Source of the DNA: Palsa-504 sp963744575
GTDB lineage: Bacteria > Actinomycetota > Actinomycetes > Streptosporangiales > Streptosporangiaceae
Reading direction: 5' to 3'
Assembly: GCA_963744575.1 (NCBI GenBank)
Contig: CAVUUF010000016.1
Coordinates: 1-64,000, forward strand
Length of the DNA: 64,000 nt
In this document: positions 9,393-17,296 of the stretch, piece by piece
How positions within the stretch are numbered: the first letter of the stretch is position 1
Layout of the letters: every line of letters starts with the position of its first letter
The notes under the pieces: model-generated
Databases searched by the model: none
Told to the model about the DNA's origin: nothing
What the model saw: only the letters and a program-made list of their open reading frames with translations
Position numbers and translations under genes: made by a program

Positions 9393-10682
9393 TCAGGTCC
9401 AGTCGGCTTGGCTGGCCGGGACTCCGGCGGGGACGGGAAGGAACGGGCGGCTGCTGGTGGCTGTGCACTGACCGCGCGCGTGCGCTGTGAGCTCGCGGCT
9501 GAAGACGGCCAGGGTGCTGCGCAGGAAGCGGACGCTGCCGTCGGGATGGTGGCATGCGCCGCGCCGTTCGGCCAGCCCGGCCCACCGCTCCAGGTCGGCG
9601 CGGATGCCCGGGCGCGGCCTCGGAGCGGCCAGCTCGGCGAGGCCGGCGGCGATGCGGGGCAGCCCGTTGAGGCAGGGACCGCATTGCCCGGCCGACTCGG
9701 CGGCCAGGTAGCGCACGACCCGGACCGCCTCGGTGACGCCGCACCGGTCGTGGGGCAGCGCGGCGAGCAGCCCGGCGCCGGCCGCCGCGCCGGCTGGGCG
9801 CAGCGCGGCGTTGGCCAGCGGCAGCGCGGCGGCGTGCGCGCTGGTGAGCCAGGTTCCGTGGTAGCCGCCGACCAGGACCGCCTGGGCGGGCAGGTCGGGG
9901 AGCCGCAGCAGCTCACCCAGGGGGGTGCCGATGGCTGTTTCGACGACCTCGACGGTGCCGTCGGCGCGACGGCAGGTGGCCAGCATGGTGCCGGGCTCGG
10001 CCGCCGTGCCGGCGGCGCGGAACCAGCTGGCGCCGTAGCGGGCGATCTGGGCGAGATGGGCGAGGGTTTCGACGTTGTGCACCAGGGTGGGCGCGCCGGC
10101 CACCCCGCGCTGGTGCACCGGCGGGATCTTGAACCGGGGCAGCGCCGGGCCGCCGTTGATCCGGCTGACCACAGCGGACTCCTCTCCGGCGAGGAACCGC
10201 GGCGGCGCGCTCACCAGCTGCACCTCGGCCCGGTCCAGCCCGGCGGCGGCGCGCGCGGCCAGCGCGCTGCCCAGCTGCTGATGCAGCCCCGGGTGCGGGT
10301 GGACGTAGAGGTGGGCCCTGGTTGCCCCCACTGCCTCGGCGGCCAGCTGCAGCCCGTCGAGCACCAGATGGGGAGCGGTCCACAGCAGCTGCTTGTCCTT
10401 GCAGCTGGCCGGCTCGCTTTCCGCGCCGTTGCCGACGACGACCGCCCGGCGGCCGGCCTCGGCCACAGCCGTGAGCTTGCGGGCGGCGGGGAACCCGGCG
10501 CCGCCGCGGCCGGTGAGCCCCGCCGCGGCGACCACCTCGATAAGCTGCCGCGGCTCACAGTAGGGCGGCGGCCCGTAGGCGGCCAGGTGGGCGTCCAGGT
10601 CCATGGCCTGCAGCAGCCGGGGCAGGCCCCCGGGGCCCGTGGCGTGGCGGTCGTGCCGCGGCGGGGCGTGGGTGGCGGTCAT
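9393..10682 (-). CDS. NuoF/SLBB-like NADH-binding flavoprotein
   Basis: A 429-residue protein related to the 51-kDa subunit of complex I, expected to oxidise NADH through FMN and pass electrons to Fe-S centres. Seen: FMN-loop GRGGAGFP (58-65), NGAESEPASCKD (85-96), a second nucleotide-loop segment GEESAVVSRINGG, and the HNVET segment of the SLBB region. In the N3 cluster region the usual first Cys is Ala (ESAGQCGPC), leaving C-x2-C plus a later Cys in GACHHPDG, so a normal four-Cys cluster is unlikely. Its ATG overlaps the stop of the upstream ferric-reductase-like gene (ATGA). No NuoE- or NuoG-like gene is nearby, so it is not part of complex I. Confidence 0.82.
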   Translation of the reverse strand: MTATHAPPRHDRHATGPGGLPRLLQAMDLDAHLAAYGPPPYCEPRQLIEVVAAAGLTGRGGAGFPAARKLTAVAEAGRRAVVVGNGAESEPASCKDKQLLWTAPHLVLDGLQLAAEAVGATRAHLYVHPHPGLHQQLGSALAARAAAGLDRAEVQLVSAPPRFLAGEESAVVSRINGGPALPRFKIPPVHQRGVAGAPTLVHNVETLAHLAQIARYGASWFRAAGTAAEPGTMLATCRRADGTVEVVETAIGTPLGELLRLPDLPAQAVLVGGYHGTWLTSAHAAALPLANAALRPAGAAAGAGLLAALPHDRCGVTEAVRVVRYLAAESAGQCGPCLNGLPRIAAGLAELAAPRPRPGIRADLERWAGLAERRGACHHPDGSVRFLRSTLAVFSRELTAHARGQCTATSSRPFLPVPAGVPASQADWT

Positions 10683-11323
10683 CGCGGCGCTCCTCGCTCA
10701 GCGGCCTGGCGCCCGGCGGGGGAACCGGCGGGACGGGCAGCCGCGTCGTCCAGTGCGGTGATGACCCGCCGGAAGCGGGGGATCGCGGTCAGTGAACGGC
10801 GCAGCCGGAACACCACCGCGGCCACCACGGCGGCCAGGCAGGCCACGGTGACCGCCAGCAGCCAGCCGGACTGCAGGTCGGTGCTGGATCCGATGCTGTG
10901 CACGACGGCGACCGGGTACAGCCCGTAGGACAGCCAGTGCACCGCGCGCCAGGCCCGGCGCGGGATGCGGGACCGGACCAGGCTGGTCACCACGACCACG
11001 GCGAGCAGGTCCAGGCTGACCGCGCCCAGCCCGAGCCAGAACGGCTCATAGCTGGATACGAACGGGATGACTGCCGCGGCCAGGCTGATGCTCACGTAGC
11101 TGTCGGCGACCGCGCTCAGCACGTGGACGGCCAGGAACAGCACCGCGATCAGGGACAGGTTGCGGTGCAGCCCGGTGACGGCGAACCTCGGCAGCCCGGG
11201 CAGCCGCCCCTGCCGGTTCACGGTGATTCCCAGGACGACCACGGCGGACAGCAGCACCAGCGAGATGATCCCGGTTGCCCGGCTCGCGTACCACAACGCG
11301 GTGCTCGCGGTGATGGCGCTCAT
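10679..11323 (-). CDS. Ferric-reductase-like transmembrane (haem b) protein
   Basis: A 214-residue integral membrane protein with about six helices and several conserved His in helices (TGLHRNLSL, LAVHVLSAVADSY, AVHWLSYGLYPVAVVHS), the layout of the ferric reductase-like transmembrane/MsrQ superfamily that binds b haem. I take the ATG at 11323, which overlaps the apbE stop by ATGA; a longer frame to 11503 is a shadow inside apbE. It has no flavin/NAD domain of its own. It probably moves electrons across the membrane between the NuoF-like/ferredoxin pair and an extracytoplasmic acceptor; this role is inferred from the operon. Confidence 0.8.
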   Translation of the reverse strand: MSAITASTALWYASRATGIISLVLLSAVVVLGITVNRQGRLPGLPRFAVTGLHRNLSLIAVLFLAVHVLSAVADSYVSISLAAAVIPFVSSYEPFWLGLGAVSLDLLAVVVVTSLVRSRIPRRAWRAVHWLSYGLYPVAVVHSIGSSTDLQSGWLLAVTVACLAAVVAAVVFRLRRSLTAIPRFRRVITALDDAAARPAGSPAGRQAAERGAPR

Positions 11324-12270
11324 GACGGGTCCTCCGCCGGCCAGCCGCCGGTGGTGATCACGGCGCCGCCGGCGGTGACCAGCCGCGCCGCCAGGCCGAG
11401 CCCGGACAACCACGCCGGGGCCGCAAGGCCCCGGATGATCGCCGCCGTGCTCGCGATGTTGGCGTCCAGCGCGGTAGCCGCCGCCACCGAGACCGTGCGC
11501 CACACCGGCGGCGTGGGCAGTCCGCTGCGCGGGTCCAGGATGTGATGCAGCACGGCCCCGCCGCGCCGCCAGCGCCGGGCGGTGGTGCAGGAGGTCGCCA
11601 GCCCGCCGTCACTGACCGCCACGACGACCGAGGATTCCGGGGCGGGATCCCCGGGAACACCGGTGACGTCCTGCACCCTGACCGGCCAGCCGGCAGCGGG
11701 TGCCTGCCCGGCCACGGAGATGTCGCCGCCCAGGCTGACCAGGATGCCGCCGCCAAATTCCGCCGCCAGCCTCGCGGCCGCCTGGTCAGCCGCCCAGGCC
11801 TTCGCGGTGGCGCCCAGGTCCAGGCACACGCCCGCCGGCACGGTCAGCGTTCGGGCTTCATCGTCCAGCACGATGTCCCGCCAGCCGGCCACGTGCCGGA
11901 CGGTGACGCCGCGCGCCGGGCCGTCCGGCGGCAGCAGCGAGAAGTCCCGGTCGCAGCCGGCCGCCGCCATGGCCAGGCCGACGGCCGGATCCACGTCACC
12001 GCCGGTCAGCGCCGCGCCGCGGAGCGCCGCGCCGACCGCGCCGGCCAGCACCGGGCTCACCACGACCGGGCGGCCCGCCGCGCCGGACAGCCGGCTCAGC
12101 TCCGAGTCCGGCCGGAACCGGCTGCACGCCGCGTCCAGCGCGGCGAGGTACACCCTGAGCAGCGCCTGGCCGCGGTCAAGCGCGGGCGGATCGGTGACGA
12201 CCAGCCGGATCCCCGTCCCGATCGCCGTCCTGCTGGCCGCGTCCAGTGGGACATCCAGCACCGCGGTCAT
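11320..12270 (-). CDS. apbE: FAD:protein FMN transferase (ApbE)
   Basis: About 316 residues of the ApbE family, which covalently attaches FMN from FAD to a Thr/Ser of target proteins outside the cytoplasm. Seen are an early substrate-binding region with FRPDSELSRLSG, a central LDLGATAKAWAADQA segment, VSLGGDISVAGQ, and the C-terminal HHILDPRSG motif with catalytic/Mg-binding residues. The start ATG at 12270 overlaps the preceding stop (TGATG). The operon contains no recognisable FMN-binding-domain substrate, which is odd (see the preceding gene). Downstream it overlaps the membrane reductase by 4 bases. Confidence 0.9.
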   Translation of the reverse strand: MTAVLDVPLDAASRTAIGTGIRLVVTDPPALDRGQALLRVYLAALDAACSRFRPDSELSRLSGAAGRPVVVSPVLAGAVGAALRGAALTGGDVDPAVGLAMAAAGCDRDFSLLPPDGPARGVTVRHVAGWRDIVLDDEARTLTVPAGVCLDLGATAKAWAADQAAARLAAEFGGGILVSLGGDISVAGQAPAAGWPVRVQDVTGVPGDPAPESSVVVAVSDGGLATSCTTARRWRRGGAVLHHILDPRSGLPTPPVWRTVSVAAATALDANIASTAAIIRGLAAPAWLSGLGLAARLVTAGGAVITTGGWPAEDPS

Positions 12271-12533
12271 CACGAGCCCCCCGACGTGGCCGCGGCCGGA
12301 CTCGACGTTTTCGTCGGGGGCGCCGACTTCGCTGGCGAGGCGGAGCTCTTCTTGGACGCCGAAGCGCTGGCCGTGCCCGTGGTGTGATGCGCCGCACCGG
12401 GCAAGGCCACCGCGACGCCGGCCGCTCCCCCGACGCCCAGCACGGCAATGCCGACGGACACCCCGGCGAGCCGGGCCATGCCGCGCCGGCGCACCGCCTC
12501 GGCCGGCTCATCCGGCTGCGGCTTCCTGATCAT
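12270..12533 (-). CDS. Small membrane-anchored Ser/Lys/Pro-rich protein, possible truncated FMN-binding protein
   Basis: 87 residues from the ATG at 12533, which has GGGAG eight bases upstream; an ATG at 12548 is an alternative start. A charged cytoplasmic N-terminus is followed by one helix (IAVLGVGGAAGVAVAL) and a low-complexity tail rich in Ser, Ala, Lys, Thr and Pro. In similar actinobacterial loci a protein with this anchor and linker goes on into an FMN-binding domain that ApbE flavinylates. Here the protein ends at the linker and its stop overlaps the apbE start. It may be a truncated substrate or a separate anchor protein; I cannot tell which. Confidence 0.6.
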   Translation of the reverse strand: MIRKPQPDEPAEAVRRRGMARLAGVSVGIAVLGVGGAAGVAVALPGAAHHTTGTASASASKKSSASPAKSAPPTKTSSPAAATSGGS

Positions 12534-13040
12534 CACCGGGTCTCCCATCGGTTGGCTACGTTGCTAGGCACAGCCTTCCCGGGCCGGCTGGGGAACTGAT
12601 CGGCTCAGGCTCTGCCAAGCCTCTGAGCGTGGGTAACCTGCGAATCTTCTGAGCGTGGATAACCAGCGGGAGCGAGCGGGGAAGCCGAGCTAGCGGCGCG
12701 GTGCGCCCATCATCGAGGCGCGGAACCGCCGCCCGCGCTGCGCGAAGCGGGTCCACCCGGCCTGCGACTCGGGTACCGGTAAGTAACGGGTTACCAGCCG
12801 TAAACTAGCGTGATCACGCTGGTCAGACTGGGGATCTGGTACCGGCCGGTGTAGGGGGAGTCATCATCGCCGGGGCCTGGGCTATGCCCTCCAAGACCGC
12901 CGCGCAGCATGCCCGCGACAGCGGCGGCCATGGAGCCGCTACCCAGCCACCCGCAGGGCTGGCCGACAGCACGATCCGCAATGACACCAACCACCTGGAC
13001 CTGATCCGGACAAGGCAGCAATTTCCTGACCGCGGTGAGG
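12534..13040. other. Intergenic region with a short direct repeat
   Basis: About 500 bases upstream of the electron-transfer operon. Short frames on the minus strand have no recognisable content. The only structure noted is the pair of 17-base repeats at 12622-12664. A promoter for the operon is expected here but no clear -35/-10 pair was identified. Confidence 0.4.
12622..12664 (+). repeat. Two 17-bp direct repeats TCTGAGCGTGGRTAACC
   Basis: Copies lie at 12622-12638 and 12648-12664, differing at one base, with starts 26 bases apart. They are upstream of the electron-transfer operon. They could be regulator binding sites or recombination leftovers. Confidence 0.5.
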
Positions 13041-13360
13041 TCAATGCCTGGAGTTCAACTCCAGTTCCTCGAGATATAGACCCGCGAAGTCCTTTGAGCT
13101 GGCCGCCGTGCCGCCGCCGATGAGCAGGCCGGTGACGCCGTGCTGCCAACAGGCCTGGACCGCCTTGCGGGTCAGCACATCGGTGACCAGCTCCTGGAAA
13201 GACGCAACGACATCGCTGACCGGCACCGGCTAGCCTGCGTCCTGCCGAGCCTCAACCCAGCGTGCCACCGCGGTCCTCAGGTCCGCGAACGAGAAGTCCA
13301 GCGCGCCCGTCGTGATACTTCCCGCCGGGCGCAGCGGTACGGCGTCAGGGGCAACTGCGC
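13041..13360 (-). pseudogene. tsaD: tsaD-like fragment with in-frame TAG
   Basis: The minus frame reads ALDFSFADLRTAVARWVEA, then after a TAG at 13230-13232 continues in the same frame with VASFQELVTDVLTRKAVQA and LLIGGGTAA. These match consecutive conserved parts of TsaD, the threonylcarbamoyl-adenosine tRNA modification enzyme. Both ends lack homology: the N-terminal metal-binding HxxxH region is absent and the sequence diverges after GGGTAA. It is a fragment with a nonsense codon, not the cell's working tsaD. Confidence 0.75.
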
Positions 13361-13514
13361 GGCGGCCAGTCAGCGACCGCGCAGAGGCAACGGCCAGGAA
13401 GCGCTCGGCAGACAGTAGGCGCATTTCCAGGCAACGGCCGGGCTTATCTACAAGCTGACAGCCGACATTCGGATCAACGCCAGACCACGGCAACAGGAAG
13501 CAGGCGAGCCAGCC

Positions 13515-13694
13515 ATGAGCGCGATCTACGACAAGCAGGCAACTGAGGAACCGGCCCAGCCAGCCCAGCCATCCTCACCCCCGGTCCCCGGCGCCCCCGG
13601 TGGCATCAACAAGGAATCAGGCGGCTGGTTCCGGCGACCACGCCGCCGCCGGGCGCTGGCCGCCGCCGCGGCGCCAGCACGGCCATCACGGTGA
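13515..13694 (+). CDS. Small Pro/Arg-rich protein of unknown function
   Basis: 59 codons from ATG 13515 to TGA 13692-13694. The protein begins MSAIYDKQATEEP, has a Pro/Ala-rich centre, then GGINKESGGWF and an Arg cluster, and ends in an Ala-rich tail. Upstream in the same frame, sense codons continue back to a TAG at 13416, so it may be the end of a longer decayed gene. No family recognised. It sits inside the recombinase-associated remnant and may be a mobile-element gene. Confidence 0.35.
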   Translation: MSAIYDKQATEEPAQPAQPSSPPVPGAPGGINKESGGWFRRPRRRRALAAAAAPARPSR

Positions 13695-13961
13695 GGATCG
13701 CTTACCGGCGGCCATCCTGATGGTCGTGGCCGCAGGTGCCGACGCCGGCGCGCTACGGTGCCGTCTCAGCGCCCAGCCGGACCTTGACATCCTGGTCATG
13801 AGCTTTGCGCCCTGGCCAGCCGCAACCGTGCTGAAATGCCCCGTGACAGCGTTTCCGGCACGGGGACGGCTCGCGGTGCGCGATGTGAGAGTGACCACGC
13901 GCATGGGCCGCACGCTTCGCTACCTGGTTCCGGCATTCACCACGCCGTGAGAGCCGGAGAG

Positions 13962-14012
13962 GCGGCGAAACCGCCCGGCCCTACCCACGTAGGTGCCGGG
14001 CGGTTTCGCCGC
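13962..14012. terminator. Long perfect hairpin at the 3' end of the recombinase gene
   Basis: Positions 13962-13979 and 13995-14012 are 18-base perfect inverted repeats (GCGGCGAAACCGCCCGGC), and the loop itself has a CCTAC/GTAGG dyad. It lies 15 bases beyond the recombinase stop on the minus strand and should act as a terminator, possibly in both directions. Confidence 0.8.
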
Positions 14013-14026
14013 TGGACGGGCTTGTG

Positions 14027-15597
14027 TCAGTCGGCCGTCCCGGACCCGTCCGGGCTGATCTCCATGCCGGTGATCTCGACGCGCGGGCTGTGCGTGCGGG
14101 GGTGCAGCACAACGCGGACCTCGAACTCTGCCAGCATCTCGCGGCGGCGGGCCTGGCCGGCGTCGTCCCACTCCTGCGCGATGGTCCGGCCGGTGGGGAT
14201 GCTGACCATCCCGGGCTTGCGCTCCGGGAGTGCCTTTAGGGCCTTGATCTCGTCGCCTAGCCGCTTGTACTCGGTGCGGTACCATTCCGCCTCGCCGGGC
14301 TCGTCGTACAGTCCTGCGTTCCGGTCGGTGCGCAGCCTGGTGCGGGTGGCCTCCAGCTCGGCTACCTGGGCCGCGTGGCCGGTGCCGGGGTCCCATTCCT
14401 GCCTCATGAGTTCCCCTGCCCCGTAGCGCTTCACGAATCACTCGCTCACTAGACCGTCAAGTACCGTGACGGTCATGGTCGGGGCGGGCTTGCACCCGGC
14501 TGAGGCGAGGAGGCCGCGTACCCGCGCGTTGCACCCGTAGGCGTGTCCCAGGTCTGCGCGCTGTCCCGTGATGCGGAGCCGGGCCCCGCAGTTCCCGCAC
14601 CATGCGATTCCGGACAGCAGCTGCGCGCCCTTCGGCGCGCGGCTCCCGTTGCGCTTCGGCTTGGTGGCCTCAACCAGGGCCTCACGGGTCGGGCGGTCCC
14701 ATAGCGGGTCCGCGATGCGGGTTGGCCTCCCGTCCGTGCCGGTAACCGGCCGGCCGCCGTGCATGAGGTAGCCAAGCGCGGCCTCGCTCGTCAGGATGTG
14801 CTTAACGGTCTTCGGGGTCCACTCGGCCCCCTTCATGGGGCGGGCGTAGAGCTGGGCGCGGCGGTCATCGGGGCTGGGTACCCCCTCGCGATTGAGGCGG
14901 GCCGCCTCCGTGGCGCACGTGAGCCTTCCCGTCTCGTCTGCCAGGATGCGGCGGGCTATCTCGCGGATGACGTCGGCGGCTACCTCGTCTATCTCCACGT
15001 GGTCAATCTTCTGCGCCGGGGACAGCCTGACGTACCGGTAGCCGTAGCTCGGGCGCTGCTTGGGCTCGCCGTTCTCCCGTGCGCTACCGTCTCGCCACGG
15101 TTCCGCTTCTGGATCGCGCGCAGCTCCATCTGGCCGCCCCATGCCTTGATCAGCCACTCGTTTTCCTGGTTGGGGTCGCTGAAGTCCCATACGCCGTCGT
15201 GATCGGCCGTGACGATGATCCGGTCTTGGCGGGTCAGCAGGTCCTGAGTGTTCAGCGTGTCGCGCACGTTGCGGCCTACCCGCTCAACGCTGCGGGCAAC
15301 GATACCGTCATACGGTCCCATCTCACCCCGCAGCCACGGGCCGAACGCCGGACGGGTAAGCGGGTCCGTTGCCCCCGAAACCTCCCAGTCATCCGCCCAT
15401 GCGATGATGTGGCCGTCAACGTCGGCCGCTGCCCCTAGGATCTCGCTGCCCTGGGCCTGCGGGCTACTGGTCTTGTCGGTCTTCCGGCTGAGGCGGCGCA
15501 CTCCCACTAGGCAGCGTCCGCACCCGCAATACGGCGTGATCGGCATGGGCATGTCTTCCATGATGCCTTGCTCCCGGTCTGTGTTTGGGGGGAGCAT
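14027..15597 (-). pseudogene. Large serine recombinase, frameshift plus in-frame TGA
   Basis: The N-terminal catalytic domain is present, with the expected Ser in RRLSRKTDKTSSPQAQ and conserved ARSVERVGRN. Near 15085-15105 the frame shifts, after which the zinc-ribbon/recombinase domain continues (YGYRYVRLSP, GIAWCGNCGARLRITG) to TGA at 14438-14440. The homologous C-terminal coiled-coil and tail resume in the same frame after that TGA and end at 14027. About 520 codons in total, normal for a phage or ICE serine integrase. Two lesions make it inactive as read. The ATG at 15597 or 15561 may start it. The gene runs directly into an interrupted DUF574 gene on the other side. Confidence 0.85.
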
Positions 15598-16328
15598 CCA
15601 GGCGGGAAGGACAACTTCGCCGCCCCGGGCCGTCGGTGACCGGATTACCGCGTCGCTGCCCGCGGCCCAGATAGGCGCGCGCGCAGCGCGACGTGCTCGG
15701 CCGGGTGGTCCGCTACCTGGTCGGCGAGGCTGGCATCAGGCAGCTTCTTGACATCGGTTCCGGGCTGCCCACCGCGGAGAACGTGCACGAGATCGCCCAG
15801 CGGATCGAGTCGGCCGCCCACGTGGTCTACCTCGACCACGACCCGATTGTGCTATCCCACGCCCGGGCCCTGCTGGCCGACGACAAGGCGACGTTCGTCG
15901 CCGCGGGCGACCTGCGCGACCCCGCGGGCATCCTGAACGATCCGGTGGTGCTCGAGCACCTGGACTGGGACCAGCCGATCGGCCTGCTGATGTGCGGGAT
16001 CCTGCATTACATCCTGGATGAGGAGAACCCGGCGCAGATCGTCCAGACGCTGTACCGCGCGGTGCCGTCCGGCAGCTACGTCTTCATCCATCACCTGCTC
16101 GACATGGATGACCCGGCCGCGGCCACCTTGCAGGAGCAGATGCGCGGCGGTCTCGGCCGGGCGTAGTTCCGGACGCAGGCCCAGATCATGGACCTGTTCG
16201 ACGGGCTCGAGCTGGTCGAGCCCGGCCTGGTGCTGGTGCCGGACTGGCGCCCCGACCCCGGTACCCTCGACGTGGATCATCACCCCGTCCTGCAGATGGC
16301 CTGCGCCGGAGTGGCCCGTAAGGCATGA
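15598..16328 (+). pseudogene. DUF574 SAM-dependent methyltransferase, 5' end missing
   Basis: Homology starts abruptly at GGKDNFAA (15601 onward), shifts frame once near 15625, then reads AVGDRITASLPAAQIGARAQ and a GTG-startable frame from 15693 with LLDIGSGLPTAENVHE, VVYLDHDPIVLSHA and LLMCGILHYI. A TAG at 16164-16166 interrupts the frame, which then continues to TGA 16326-16328 with ELVEPGLVLVPDWRPD. The first ~35 residues of the family are absent where the serine recombinase gene begins. Compare the intact family member at 34677-35588. Confidence 0.85.
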
Positions 16329-16470
16329 ACCCGGCCCCGTACGGTACTTTGGCCGAACGAGGTGCGTTCCCGCCTCAAGGCAGCTGCCACCTCCGAATCT
16401 CGGCAGGAATCATTCCGGCGCGATGACGTGAGCGCGCTATCCGCGGTGGCTGGTCTGAGAGACTGGGCCC

Positions 16471-16854
16471 ATGAATGAGGCTGGCGCGGCGATCGCCGGT
16501 TCGGTTGCTGCCCTTCGGGAAGCCGGGGCGCGGTTTGCCTACCTGCACGGAAGCCGCGCCGCGGGCACGCAGCGCCCCGGGTCAGATATCGATATCGCCG
16601 CGTACTTCGGCGACCGGCCGCCCCAGTCGTTCGAGATCCTGTTGCCGCCGGGGGTCGATCTCCTCGTGCTTGATCGTGCTCCGCTAGAACTGGCCGGGCG
16701 TGTGGCGGTGGGTGGCAAGCTGCTTTTCGACGCTGATCCCGTCGCACGTGTCAGGTGGGAAGCTCGGACCAGGAAGATCTATTTCGACGAGCTACCGCGG
16801 ATCACGCGTTCTCACCGGGAGTTCGCGGCCAGTGTCACTCACCGGCGAGGCTAG
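16471..16854 (+). CDS. mntA: MntA-type minimal nucleotidyltransferase antitoxin
   Basis: 127 residues with the nucleotidyltransferase motif GSRAAGTQRPGSDIDIA (residues ~27-43), where the two Asp bind metal, and a third acidic position in GVDLLVLD. MntA proteins neutralise HepT RNases by adding AMP to the Tyr of the toxin's RX4HXY motif. The next gene starts 3 bases after the stop and encodes exactly such a HEPN protein, so the pair forms one operon. The pair sits between a decayed DUF574 gene and a metabolic gene, next to recombinase remains. Confidence 0.9.
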   Translation: MNEAGAAIAGSVAALREAGARFAYLHGSRAAGTQRPGSDIDIAAYFGDRPPQSFEILLPPGVDLLVLDRAPLELAGRVAVGGKLLFDADPVARVRWEARTRKIYFDELPRITRSHREFAASVTHRRG

Positions 16855-16857
16855 CCC

Positions 16858-17277
16858 ATGGTCGATGAGGGCCGCGTCCTGCGCCTGCTTCGCAGCGTGA
16901 CCGACGATCTGGCCGTATTGAACCAGGAATCGGCAGCTGACGAGGCACGTCGTCGCGATCCCATCTGGCTGCGCGGGGTCAAGTACACGTTTGTCACGGC
17001 GATCGAGGCGTGCGTCGACGTGGCGCAGCACATCTGTGCGGCGGAAGGCTGGGGTCCGCCGGCCGATAACGGCGACGCGGCGCGGCTGCTCGGGGAGCAC
17101 GGCGTCCTGACAGCCGAGCTGGCTGCATCTGTTCGCAAGGCTGTCGGGTTCCGCAACGTGCTCGTGCACGAATACGTCGAGGTGGACGACGAAGTGGTCA
17201 TCAGCCGCCTCGCCGATCTCGGTGATCTGGAGAAGTTCGTCCGGGACGTCGCCGTCTACGTCAGCCGGTCATCCTGA
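16858..17277 (+). CDS. hepT: HepT-type HEPN ribonuclease toxin
   Basis: 139 residues, all helical HEPN fold (DUF86). The catalytic and modification motif RX4HXY is intact as RNVLVHEY near residue 101. The expected target is cellular RNA; the upstream MntA would AMPylate the Tyr. The GTG/ATG start lies immediately after the mntA stop with likely translational coupling. Length is usual for HepT and no lesion is seen, so the module looks functional. Confidence 0.9.
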   Translation: MVDEGRVLRLLRSVTDDLAVLNQESAADEARRRDPIWLRGVKYTFVTAIEACVDVAQHICAAEGWGPPADNGDAARLLGEHGVLTAELAASVRKAVGFRNVLVHEYVEVDDEVVISRLADLGDLEKFVRDVAVYVSRSS

Positions 17278-17296
17278 ACCGCGGCTGGATCGGCTG

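Noticed and set aside
13041..13360. Amber readthrough or pyrrolysine in tsaD
   Set aside because: The fragment lacks both ends of the protein, so a decayed copy explains the TAG better.
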